Origin: Pseudoxanthomonas sp. Root630
GTDB lineage: Bacteria; Pseudomonadota; Gammaproteobacteria; Xanthomonadales; Xanthomonadaceae
Length of the DNA stretch: 64,000 nucleotides
Reading direction: 5' to 3'
NCBI RefSeq assembly: GCF_001427585.1
Contig: NZ_LMGY01000001.1
Location: forward strand, 63,270 to 127,269
Below, piece by piece: positions 56,353 to 64,000 of this stretch (positions are counted from its first letter, which is position 1; each line of letters starts with the position of its first letter). Both the position numbers and the translations under genes were made by a program. The notes under the pieces are model-generated. The model saw only the letters and a list, made by a program, of their open reading frames with translations. It was not told where the DNA came from and did no database searches.

Positions 56353-57303
56353 ATGAGCTTTAAGACCATCGTAAACAATACGCGCACCTGGTGGGCCCAT
56401 GCGTCCGCCCACGGTGCTTACCGGATCCGCCTGGCCTTCCATGCGCGACCGCTCGCGAGCGCCGCGGTGCTCGTCGCCGCCGGCCTGCTGGTCGGTGTGG
56501 GTGGACGCAGCGCCGTCGGCATGGGCCAGGTGTCGCTGCTGCAGGCACAGGCCGGCCAGCGCGATGCGGAACTGGACCAGGTGCGCCGTGGCGCCCAACA
56601 GGAAATCAACGCCATGGCCGCGCGCCTGGGCGAGCTGCAGGCGCAGGCCAACCGCCTGAACGCGCTCGGCGAGCGCCTGACCCGCGTCGGCCAGTTGCAG
56701 GACGGCGAGTTCGACTTCAACGAACCGGTCGGCGTCGGCGGCAACGACGTGTCCTTCGACATGAAGCCCGCGGACCTGAAGGATGGCGTGGACAACCTCG
56801 AGCGGCAGTTCGCCGCGTCGGGCCGCCAGCTCTCCGTGCTGGAAGCGTTGCTGTTCAACCGCGAACTGGACAAGAACGCGACCCCGGGCCGCATGCCGAT
56901 CGCCAACAGCTACATCACCTCCGGCTTCGGTGGCCGTGCCGATCCGTTCGGCGGCGGCGGACAGAACCACAAGGGCATCGACTTCAAGGCGCGCGTCGGC
57001 GACCCGGTCCTGGCCGTCGCGGACGGCGTGGTGAGCTTCGCCGGCGTGAAGGGCGGCTACGGCAACGTGATCGACGTCGACCACGGCAACGGCTACGTCA
57101 CCCGCTACGCGCACAACTCGCGCCTCAGCGTGCGGGCCGGCGACCTGGTCCGCGTGGGCCAGGAAGTCGCCAAGGCGGGTTCGACCGGCCGGTCGACCGG
57201 TGCGCACGTGCATTTCGAGGTGTGGGAGAACGGGCGCGTGGTCAATCCGCGCAAGTTCCTGGGCGAAGGCCCGACGCCGGTGGGGCAGATCAAGCGCGGC
57301 TGA
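56353..57303 (+). CDS. M23 family (LytM-type) peptidoglycan endopeptidase
   Basis: A 316-residue envelope protein: an N-terminal membrane anchor (SAAVLVAAGLLVGVGG), a coiled coil (AQAGQRDAELDQVRRGAQQE) and a C-terminal LytM domain. The zinc motifs HKGIDF and HVHFEVWENG and the segment GYVTRYAHNS are intact, so it should be an active hydrolase, not just an activator. The ATG at 56353 is preferred over an in-frame start at 56293, which lies within dciA. Such genes sit upstream of secA in many gammaproteobacteria. Confidence 0.9.
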   Translation: MSFKTIVNNTRTWWAHASAHGAYRIRLAFHARPLASAAVLVAAGLLVGVGGRSAVGMGQVSLLQAQAGQRDAELDQVRRGAQQEINAMAARLGELQAQANRLNALGERLTRVGQLQDGEFDFNEPVGVGGNDVSFDMKPADLKDGVDNLERQFAASGRQLSVLEALLFNRELDKNATPGRMPIANSYITSGFGGRADPFGGGGQNHKGIDFKARVGDPVLAVADGVVSFAGVKGGYGNVIDVDHGNGYVTRYAHNSRLSVRAGDLVRVGQEVAKAGSTGRSTGAHVHFEVWENGRVVNPRKFLGEGPTPVGQIKRG

Positions 57304-57376
57304 GGCCGCCTGCGGAACCAAACGGGAAACCGGCGGTCCTATCGCCGGTCTTGATTCCCCGGGCGGCGCCCCAAGC

Positions 57377-57382
57377 TACAAT
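57377..57382 (+). promoter_or_regulatory. -10 element for secA
   Basis: TACAAT, with TTGATT at 57351-57356 as the nearest -35 word but 20 bp away, longer than usual. Transcription would start near 57389, just before a strong hairpin. Confidence 0.45.
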
Positions 57383-57395
57383 ACGGTGTTGCCAG

Positions 57396-57416
57396 ACAGG
57401 GCGCCTTGCGCCCTGT
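57396..57416 (+). terminator. Hairpin with T-rich tail in the secA leader
   Basis: ACAGGGCGC-CTT-GCGCCCTGT followed by TTCATTTTGGG, 62 bp before the secA ATG and directly after the predicted transcription start. It could end transcripts from the M23 gene or act as a leader structure for secA. Confidence 0.55.
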
Positions 57417-57477
57417 TTCATTTTGGGCCTGCCGCCAGCGCGGCGCCCCGGCGTTCCTTTCCCATCCGGTTCCTTAC

Positions 57478-60231
57478 ATGATCAACAACCTGCTTACCCG
57501 TGTCTTTGGCAGTCGCAACGAGCGCCTGCTCAAGCAGCTGCAACGCATCGTCGACAAGATCAATGCCCTGGAGCCGGAGCTGCGCAAGCTCACCGACGAG
57601 CAGCTGAAGGCGAAGACACCGGAGTTCCAGGAGCGCATCCGCAGCGGCGAAGCGCTGGACAAGATCCTCCCCGAGGCGTTCGCGGTCTGCCGCGAGGCCA
57701 GCCAACGCGTGCTGGGCATGCGCCATTACGACGTGCAGCTGATCGGCGGCATGGTGCTGCACCTGGGCAAGATCGCCGAAATGCGCACCGGCGAAGGCAA
57801 GACACTGGTCGCCACGCTGCCGACCTACCTCAATGCGCTGGAAGGCAAGGGCGTGCACGTCGTCACCGTGAACGACTACCTGGCCCGCCGCGACTCGGCC
57901 TGGATGGGTCGCCTGTACAACTGGCTGGGCCTGAGCGTGGGCGTGGTCTACCCGGGCATGCCGCACGGCGACAAGCAGGGTGCGTATGCCGCCGATATCA
58001 CCTACGGCACCAACAACGAATTCGGCTTCGACTACCTGCGCGACAACATGGCGATGTCGAAGGACGATCGCTTCCAGCGCGGGCTGCACTACGCCATCGT
58101 CGACGAAGTGGACTCGATCCTGATCGACGAAGCGCGCACGCCGCTCATCATCTCCGGCCCGGCCGACGAATCGCCCGAGCTGTACATCCGCGTCAACCGC
58201 ATCGTGCCCCAGCTGATCAAGCAGGAGAACGAGGAAGCCGAAGGCGACTACTGGGTCGACGAGAAGGGCAAGCAGGTCCACCTGTCCGAAGCGGGCATGG
58301 AGCACGCCGAGGAACTGCTGCTCAAGGCCGGCATCATCAGCGAGGAAGAACCGCTGTACGGCGCCAACAATCTGTCGGTCGTGCACCATCTGAACGCCGC
58401 GCTGCGCGCGCACGCCATCTACCAGCGCGACGTGGACTACATCGTGCGCGAAGGCGAGGTGGTCATCGTCGATGAGTTCACCGGCCGCACGCTGACGGGC
58501 CGCCGCTGGTCCGACGGCCTGCACCAGGCGGTCGAAGCGAAGGAAGGCGTGCCCGTCCAGCGCGAGAACCAGACGCTGGCCAGCGTGACGTTCCAGAACC
58601 TGTTCCGCATGTACAAAAAGCTGTCCGGCATGACCGGCACGGCCGACACGGAAGCGTTCGAGTTCCAGAGCATCTACGGCCTGGAAGTGATCGTCATCCC
58701 GACCAACCGCCCGACCGTGCGCAAGGATTCGCCCGACCAGGTGTTCCTCAACCGCCAAGGCAAGTTCAAGGCGGTCCTGGCGGATATCCAGGAGTGCTAC
58801 CAGCGCGGCCAGCCGGTGCTGGTGGGCACGACCTCGATCGAGACGTCGGAAATGCTGTCCGACTTCCTCAACAAGGCCGGCGTCCCGCACGAGGTGCTCA
58901 ACGCCAAGCAGCACGAGCGCGAAGCGCACATCGTCGCGCAGGCAGGCCGTCCGGGCGCGATCACCATCGCCACCAACATGGCCGGCCGCGGTACCGACAT
59001 CGTGCTGGGCGGTTCGCTGGAGGCCGAGTACGAAGCGCTGGGCGAAGAGGCCGACGATGCCGCACGCGCGGGGGTGAAGGCCGAATGGCAGAAGCGCCAC
59101 GATGAAGTGAAGGCCGCCGGCGGCCTGCACATCGTGGGCACCGAGCGCCACGAATCGCGCCGCATCGACAACCAGCTGCGTGGCCGTTCGGGTCGCCAGG
59201 GCGATCCGGGTTCGTCCCGTTTCTACCTGTCGCTGGAAGACAACCTGATGCGCATCTTCGCTTCGGACTGGGTCCAGAAGGCGATGAAGCTGATCGGCAT
59301 GAAGGAGGACGACGTCATCGAGGACAAGCTCGTCAGCCGGCAGATCGAGAAGGCGCAGCGCAAGGTGGAAGCGCACAACTTCGACATCCGCAAGAACCTG
59401 CTCGACTTCGACGACGTCAACAACGACCAGCGCAAGGTGATCTACGCCCAGCGCGACGAGCTGCTGGAAGCCGAGACGGTGCAGGAGAACATCGACGGTA
59501 TCCGCGGCGACGTGGTGGCCGAGCTGGTCGCCCGCTTCGTCCCGCCGAATTCGGTGGACGACCAGTGGGACCTGCCGGGCCTGGAGCGCGAGCTGGGCGA
59601 AGAGATGGGCGTGGTGCTGCCCGTGACCCAGTGGCGCGAGGAGGCCGAGGAACTGGACGCCGAGGCCATCGAGCGCCGTGTGCAGGAAGGCATGGACGCG
59701 CACTTCGCCGAGAAGGCGCAGGTGGTCGGCGACGAGACCATGCGCGCGCTCGAGAAGCACATCATGCTGACCGTGCTCGACAAGAACTGGAAGGAGCACC
59801 TGGCGCGCATGGACTACCTGCGCCAGGGCATCCACTTGCGCGGCTATGCGCAGAAGCAGCCGAAGCAGGAGTACAAGAAGGAAGCCTTCGAACTGTTCTC
59901 CGGCATGCTGGAGCGGGTGAAGAGCGAAGTCGTGACCCTGCTGTCGCGCGTGCGCATCCGCAGCGAAGAGGAAGTCGCCGCGCTGGAGGCCCAGGAACGC
60001 GCGATGGCCGAGGCGCAGGCGCGGCAGATGCAGTTCCAGCACCAGGAAGCCGGTGGCTACGGTGCGGACGAGGAGGCCGAACAGGCGCAGCAGGCGGCCG
60101 CCCTGCAGGGTGGCTACGTGCAGTCCGGGCCGATGCCGGCGCACCGCGATGCGCCCAAGGTCGGCCGCAACGACCCGTGCCCGTGCGGCAGCGGCAAGAA
60201 GTACAAGCACTGTCACGGCCAGCTGGCCTGA
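57478..60231 (+). CDS. secA: Preprotein translocase ATPase SecA
   Basis: Motor of the Sec export pathway. 917 residues (E. coli 901). Walker A MRTGEGKT at 102-109, the same numbering as E. coli. Other motifs are [74 protein letters not shown], and the C-terminal SecB/zinc motif C901-P-C903...H911-C912. The ATG at 57478 is chosen from homology; an in-frame start at 57406 would run through the leader hairpin. Confidence 0.98.
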   Translation: MINNLLTRVFGSRNERLLKQLQRIVDKINALEPELRKLTDEQLKAKTPEFQERIRSGEALDKILPEAFAVCREASQRVLGMRHYDVQLIGGMVLHLGKIAEMRTGEGKTLVATLPTYLNALEGKGVHVVTVNDYLARRDSAWMGRLYNWLGLSVGVVYPGMPHGDKQGAYAADITYGTNNEFGFDYLRDNMAMSKDDRFQRGLHYAIVDEVDSILIDEARTPLIISGPADESPELYIRVNRIVPQLIKQENEEAEGDYWVDEKGKQVHLSEAGMEHAEELLLKAGIISEEEPLYGANNLSVVHHLNAALRAHAIYQRDVDYIVREGEVVIVDEFTGRTLTGRRWSDGLHQAVEAKEGVPVQRENQTLASVTFQNLFRMYKKLSGMTGTADTEAFEFQSIYGLEVIVIPTNRPTVRKDSPDQVFLNRQGKFKAVLADIQECYQRGQPVLVGTTSIETSEMLSDFLNKAGVPHEVLNAKQHEREAHIVAQAGRPGAITIATNMAGRGTDIVLGGSLEAEYEALGEEADDAARAGVKAEWQKRHDEVKAAGGLHIVGTERHESRRIDNQLRGRSGRQGDPGSSRFYLSLEDNLMRIFASDWVQKAMKLIGMKEDDVIEDKLVSRQIEKAQRKVEAHNFDIRKNLLDFDDVNNDQRKVIYAQRDELLEAETVQENIDGIRGDVVAELVARFVPPNSVDDQWDLPGLERELGEEMGVVLPVTQWREEAEELDAEAIERRVQEGMDAHFAEKAQVVGDETMRALEKHIMLTVLDKNWKEHLARMDYLRQGIHLRGYAQKQPKQEYKKEAFELFSGMLERVKSEVVTLLSRVRIRSEEEVAALEAQERAMAEAQARQMQFQHQEAGGYGADEEAEQAQQAAALQGGYVQSGPMPAHRDAPKVGRNDPCPCGSGKKYKHCHGQLA

Positions 60232-60252
60232 GGTTCCCGCCCGGGCCCGCCT

Positions 60253-60281
60253 GGAAAAGCCGCGCACTGCGCGGCTTTTCC
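60253..60281 (+). terminator. Rho-independent terminator of secA
   Basis: GGAAAAGCCGCGCA then CTGCGCGGCTTTTCC: a 13-bp stem ending in TTTTCCTTTTT, 22 bp after the secA stop. Confidence 0.9.
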
Positions 60282-60336
60282 TTTTTCGGCACCGCGATAT
60301 TTGCGTCTACCTGCCGGTTCCCGGCAAAGTTCCGCC

Positions 60337-61287
60337 ATGCTGACCCCGTTACGCTCGATCCACGTCATGGCCGCCGTCATCACCGACGCCCGCGGCCGGA
60401 TCCTGTTGGCACGACGCACCGAGGGGCGGGACCTGGCCGGCCGGTGGGAGTTTCCCGGCGGCAAGCGGGAGCCCGGCGAGAGCCCTGAAGAGGCGCTGGT
60501 GCGCGAGCTGCGCGAGGAACTGGGTATCGAAGCGCAGGTTGGCGAGCACATCATCAGCGTGCCGCAGCAGTACCCCGACAAACGGTTGAAGCTTGAGGTA
60601 CGGCACCTGACCGGATGGAAGGGCACGCCGCGCGGCCATGAGGGGCAGGCCCTGGCATGGGTCACGCGAGACAAACTGATGCGCTATGCGATGCCGCCGG
60701 CGGACCGTCCGGTGGTAGCCGCGCTGCTGCACCCCGACAGCTACCTGGTCACCCCGGAGCCCACGGAGCCGGGCCCTTGGCTGGCCGCCCTCGAGCGCGC
60801 CCTGACGCAGGGCATCCGCCGCGTCCAGGTGCGCGCGCGCAGCCTGTCCGGCGACGCCTGGGAGCAGCTCGCCCGCAGCGCGGTCGCGTGCTGCCAGGCC
60901 GCCGGTGCGGATGTGCTACTCAACGGCGACATCGAACTGGCGCGCACGCTGGGGGTCGGTGTCCACCTGCGTGCATCGCAGCTCGCCGATCTCGTGTTCC
61001 GGCCCCTGCCGGAAGATGTCCTGGTCGCCGCGTCCTGCCATACGGCTGCCGAATTGCGCCAGGCCGAAGCGCTGGCATGCGATTTCGCGGTCGTCGGCAG
61101 TGTGTTCCCCACCCAGACGCACCCCGGGGGAGAACCCCTGGGCTGGGCCGGCTTCGCGAGCCTGCGCGAGAACGTGTCGCTTCCCCTGTACGCCATCGGC
61201 GGCCTGCAGCCTGCCGACATTCCCCTGGCCCGCCAGCATGGCGCGCAGGGCGTTGCGGCGATCCGTGGATTGTGGCCGATCGTCTAA
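60337..61287 (+). CDS. Nudix hydrolase fused to a ThiE-like domain
   Basis: A 316-residue two-domain protein. Residues 1-130 are a MutT-type Nudix hydrolase with the complete box GGKREPGESPEEALVREL continuing REELGI (41-64). Residues about 145-316 resemble thiamine-phosphate synthase (GADVLLNGDIELA, GVGVHLRASQL, VGSVFPTQTHPGG, YAIGGLQPADIPLA) but the phosphate and pyrimidine sites are altered. The fusion is common after secA in gammaproteobacteria. The Nudix half probably cleans oxidised nucleotides (8-oxo-dGTP); the second half's role is unclear. Confidence 0.9.
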   Translation: MLTPLRSIHVMAAVITDARGRILLARRTEGRDLAGRWEFPGGKREPGESPEEALVRELREELGIEAQVGEHIISVPQQYPDKRLKLEVRHLTGWKGTPRGHEGQALAWVTRDKLMRYAMPPADRPVVAALLHPDSYLVTPEPTEPGPWLAALERALTQGIRRVQVRARSLSGDAWEQLARSAVACCQAAGADVLLNGDIELARTLGVGVHLRASQLADLVFRPLPEDVLVAASCHTAAELRQAEALACDFAVVGSVFPTQTHPGGEPLGWAGFASLRENVSLPLYAIGGLQPADIPLARQHGAQGVAAIRGLWPIV

Positions 61288-61297
61288 GGGCGATGCA

Positions 61298-61918
61298 TCA
61301 GGCGGTCGTCGCGGCGGCCAGCGCCAGATAGCGCGCGTGCAGTGCGTCCGCTGCGCGAACCAGGTGGTCGAGGTCGCCATCGTTGACCACGATGTCGTCG
61401 GCGATCGCCAGCCGTTCGGCCCGCGTGGCCTGGGCGGCCATCATCCTGTCGGCCAAGGCGGCATCGATGCCGTCGCGCTGCATCAGTCGCGCGCGCTGGA
61501 CCTCGTTGGGCGCATCCACGACCAGGATGCGATGGAGCCAAGGGTAAGCCGCGCGCCCGCCGCCCTCGGCGAGCAGCGGCACCATCGCGATCGCGTAGGG
61601 ACTGGGTGCGGATGCACAGAGCGCCTGCAGGCGCGTGCGGATGGCGGGATGCAGGATGGCTTCGAGCACGCGGCGCGCGCCTTCATCGTTGAAGACGCGT
61701 ACCCGCAGCGCTGCCCGATCCAAGCGGCCGTCCGCCTGCAGCACGTCGTCGCCGAAATGCGCCACCACCGCGGCCAAGGCGGGCTCTCCGGGTTCCACCA
61801 CGGCACGCGCGAGCAGGTCGGCATCCGCCACGGTGATGCCGTGCGCGGCGAAGGCTTTTTCGAGTGCGCTCTTGCCCGACGCGATACCGCCGGTCAGGCC
61901 GATGAAGTAGTGGCTCAT
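61298..61918 (-). CDS. coaE: Dephospho-CoA kinase
   Basis: Last step of coenzyme A synthesis. 206 residues with the P-loop GGIASGKS at 10-17, VADADLLARAVVEPGEPAL, RVFNDEGARRVLEAILHPAI and MVPLLAEGG. Convergent with the Nudix fusion with only 10 bp between stops. It belongs to the leftward pilC-pilD-coaE order typical of pseudomonads and xanthomonads. Confidence 0.96.
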   Translation of the reverse strand: MSHYFIGLTGGIASGKSALEKAFAAHGITVADADLLARAVVEPGEPALAAVVAHFGDDVLQADGRLDRAALRVRVFNDEGARRVLEAILHPAIRTRLQALCASAPSPYAIAMVPLLAEGGGRAAYPWLHRILVVDAPNEVQRARLMQRDGIDAALADRMMAAQATRAERLAIADDIVVNDGDLDHLVRAADALHARYLALAAATTA

Positions 61919-61973
61919 GCGCCGATTATGGAGCGTGTGGGCCAGGCCTGCCGGTAGTCGCCCGCCGTGCGTT

Positions 61974-62837
61974 CTACTTCAAGCCGGCGAAACGCAGGTA
62001 GGCATCGATGATCTGGGGACCCCAGAAGAATGCGATCCAGCCTGCGATGGCGAGATATGGGCCGAAGGGGATCGGCGTGGCGCGATCGCGGCCCTTCAGG
62101 CCCAGCCACACCGAGCCGACCACGGCACCGACCACCGACGAGAGCAGGATGGTGGGCAGCACGCCGTTGAGCCCCACCCAGGCGCCGATGGCGGCCAGCA
62201 GTTTGAAATCACCCCGGCCCATGCCTTCCTTGCCGGTTACCTGCTTGAACAACCACCACACCAGCCACAGCGAGACATAACCGGCGATGGCACCCAGCAG
62301 CGCCGGCTTGGCCGGCATGTAGAGATTGTCCAGGCTGCCGATCAGGCCCAGCCACATCAGCGGCAGGGTGAGTTGGTCGGGCAACAGTCGCGTGCGGAGG
62401 TCGATGCCGCTCAGGGCCACCAGGTAGCAACTGAACAGCGCGGCGCCGAACCCCTGCCAGCCGAACCCGAACCGCCACACCGACGCCACGGCCAGCAGGG
62501 CGGTCAACAGTTCGACCAGCGGGTACTGCGCGGAGATGGGGGCCTTGCAGTGGCGGCATTTGCCGCGCAGCGCCAGCCAGCTGAACAGCGGGATGTTCTC
62601 GTACCACGACAGCGGTGTCTTGCAGTGCGGGCAGTGCGAGCGCTCCACCACGATGCCGGGCGGCGGCGGATCGTAGATCTCGGGCTCTTCGAGCACCTCG
62701 CGGGCGTCGCGCTTCCACTCCCACTCCAGCCGCCGCGGCAGCCGCAGGATCACGACGTTGAGGAAACTGCCCACCAGCAGGCCGAGGCCTGCCACCACCG
62801 GGTACCCCAGTTCGGGGTGCTGATCCAGGAATGCCAT
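61974..62837 (-). CDS. pilD: Type 4 prepilin peptidase / N-methyltransferase
   Basis: Cleaves and N-methylates type IV prepilins and pseudopilins. 287 residues with about eight transmembrane helices. It shows two CxxC pairs in the cytoplasmic loop (CPHCKTPLSWYE and CRHCKAP), the first catalytic aspartate in GIDLRTRLLPDQL, and the GxGD-type second site GMGRGDFKLLAAIGAW. 55 bp before coaE; starts 9 bp after pilC. Confidence 0.96.
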   Translation of the reverse strand: MAFLDQHPELGYPVVAGLGLLVGSFLNVVILRLPRRLEWEWKRDAREVLEEPEIYDPPPPGIVVERSHCPHCKTPLSWYENIPLFSWLALRGKCRHCKAPISAQYPLVELLTALLAVASVWRFGFGWQGFGAALFSCYLVALSGIDLRTRLLPDQLTLPLMWLGLIGSLDNLYMPAKPALLGAIAGYVSLWLVWWLFKQVTGKEGMGRGDFKLLAAIGAWVGLNGVLPTILLSSVVGAVVGSVWLGLKGRDRATPIPFGPYLAIAGWIAFFWGPQIIDAYLRFAGLK

Positions 62838-62846
62838 CGGGCGATT

Positions 62847-64000
62847 CTAAATCGCTGCGGCCAGTTTGAAGATGGGCAGGTACATGCCGACCACCATGGC
62901 ACCGACCACGCCGCCGATGAAGATCATGATCATCGGTTCGATCAGGCTCGACAGCGCATCTACCGCGTTGTTGACTTCCTGTTCGTAGTACTCCGCCACC
63001 TTGAACAGCATGGCATCCAGCGCGCCGGCCTCTTCGCCGATCGCGGTCATCTGGATGACCATGTGCGGGAACAGGTTCACCTGCTTCATCGCCATGTTCA
63101 GGGGGTAGCCCACGGAGACGTCATCGCGCACGCGGAAGACCGCTTGTTCATAGACGGTGTTGCCCGTGGCGCCTGCGACGGTATCGAGCGCCTCCACCAG
63201 CGGCACGCCTGCCTTGAAGGTCACCGCCAGCGTCCGCGAGAAGCGGGCGATGGCCGAGTTGTGCATGATCTGGCCGATCACGGGGATCTTCAGGGTCGCA
63301 CGGTCCAGGAAGTGTTGCAGGGCCAGAGAGCGCTTCTTGAAGAAAAGGAAGCCGAAGATGACGCCGAACAGAATGCCGAACACCGCCCACCAGTACGACA
63401 CCATGAATCTCGATGCCGCCACGATCAGCTGGGTAAACGCCGGCAGATCCGCACCGAACTGCTTGAACACACCCTCGAACTGCGGCACCACGAAAATCAG
63501 CAGGATGGCGCTGACCAAGAGGGCGACCACGATCACCACGGCCGGGTAGAACAGCGCCTTCTTGATCTTGCCCTTCAGGGTCTCGATGTTTTCCTTGTAG
63601 CTGGCGATGGTGTCCAGCACCGTCTCCAGTACGCCCGCGCTCTCGCCCGCCCGGACCAGATTGCGGTAAAGCTCATCGAACTGCACAGGATGCTTGCTGA
63701 TGGCTTCGGACAGCGATGAGCCGCTCTCGATGTCATAGCGGAGATCTTCGACCAACTTCTTCATGCGGACGTTCTTCTGCCCGCCCTCGATGATCTCCAG
63801 TGAGGTCACGATCGGTACGCCGGACTTCATCATCGTCGCCAACTGGCGGCTGAAGAAGGCGATTTCCTTCGGAGTGATCGTCGAGCCCGCTGCCCCGAAA
63901 AGCGGCTTGGGCTTGGTCTTGACCACGGTGGGCGTGATGCCCTGCTTGCGCAGTTCGGCACGCAGGAAGTTCGCGTTCTTGGACGACTGCTCGCCCTTCA
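62847..64000 (-). CDS. pilC: Type IV pilus inner-membrane platform protein PilC, 5' end cut by window edge
   Basis: GspF/PilC-family platform that couples the pilus assembly ATPases to pilin. About 384 residues are visible. The two repeated GspF domains are seen as FFSRQLATMMKSGVPIVTSL and FSRTLAVTFKAGVPLVEAL, each followed by the TAIGEEAGALDAML or RAGESAGVLETVLD block, with three transmembrane helices. The frame stays open to the right edge (ELRKQGITPTVV and upstream), so about 30 N-terminal residues are missing. Confidence 0.95.
   Translation of the reverse strand, partial: KGEQSSKNANFLRAELRKQGITPTVVKTKPKPLFGAAGSTITPKEIAFFSRQLATMMKSGVPIVTSLEIIEGGQKNVRMKKLVEDLRYDIESGSSLSEAISKHPVQFDELYRNLVRAGESAGVLETVLDTIASYKENIETLKGKIKKALFYPAVVIVVALLVSAILLIFVVPQFEGVFKQFGADLPAFTQLIVAASRFMVSYWWAVFGILFGVIFGFLFFKKRSLALQHFLDRATLKIPVIGQIMHNSAIARFSRTLAVTFKAGVPLVEALDTVAGATGNTVYEQAVFRVRDDVSVGYPLNMAMKQVNLFPHMVIQMTAIGEEAGALDAMLFKVAEYYEQEVNNAVDALSSLIEPMIMIFIGGVVGAMVVGMYLPIFKLAAAI

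Noticed and set aside
57418..60267. A 949-codon minus-strand frame opposite secA
   Set aside because: Shadow of secA; includes antisense of the terminator and leader, with no protein-like motifs.

Overview
The window is a GC-rich chromosomal segment from a gammaproteobacterium of the Xanthomonadales, most like Pseudoxanthomonas, Lysobacter or a close relative. This placement is inferred from four things. Sulfate activation is encoded as cysD plus a fused cysNC. The division and cell-wall (dcw) cluster lacks murD between mraY and ftsW. A dciA-type helicase loader gene sits between lpxC and secA. Intergenic palindromes of the GTAG/GTGG type recur. Nearly all of the DNA is ordinary core genome; I see no prophage, transposase, CRISPR array, rRNA or tRNA.

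Layout. 1-4819: sulfate assimilation, with cysJ (running off the left edge) divergent from cysD-cysNC. 4972-9753: a two-gene RND efflux pump and a GNAT acetyltransferase. 9834-18934: a TrmH-type RNA methyltransferase, a secreted M28 peptidase, mscL, an FAH-family enzyme, a Rieske protein, a soluble chemoreceptor-like protein of unusual domain order, a DUF3667 protein, the ABC-F factor ettA and an RcnB-like protein. 19072-27604: glyA-nrdR-GNAT-ribD-methyltransferase, then an FMN riboswitch followed by ribE-ribBX-ribH-nusB-HHH-thiL. This is the riboflavin and thiamine-phosphate block. 27708-33415: an FAD-linked oxidase, an FAD/NAD(P)-binding protein, yraN, lpoA and rsmI. 33449-37172: two secreted DUF885 proteins that look inserted next to rsmI. 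37310-37661: the RNase P RNA gene rnpB, bracketed by inverted repeats.

38610-55675 is the dcw cluster: mraZ-rsmH-ftsL-ftsI-murE-murF-mraY-ftsW-murG-murC-ddlB-ftsQ-ftsA, then ftsZ and lpxC. Every junction from mraZ to ftsA overlaps by 1, 4 or 11 bases. The cluster is preceded by a regulatory region with a palindrome, a consensus DnaA box, a TTGACA promoter and five 10-bp-spaced MraZ-type boxes. 55877-64000: dciA, an M23 peptidase, secA, a Nudix-ThiE-like fusion, coaE, the prepilin peptidase pilD and pilC (running off the right edge).

The points most worth following up are these. murD is missing from the dcw cluster, pointing to the MurD2/MurL route known from Xanthomonas. The same small palindromic repeat is found both inside the FMN riboswitch and, translated in frame, at the start of murG. 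The rsmI 3' end appears duplicated at the far side of the DUF885 pair. An inverted chemoreceptor architecture (signalling hairpin first, Cache-like sensor second) is encoded at 14296-15378.
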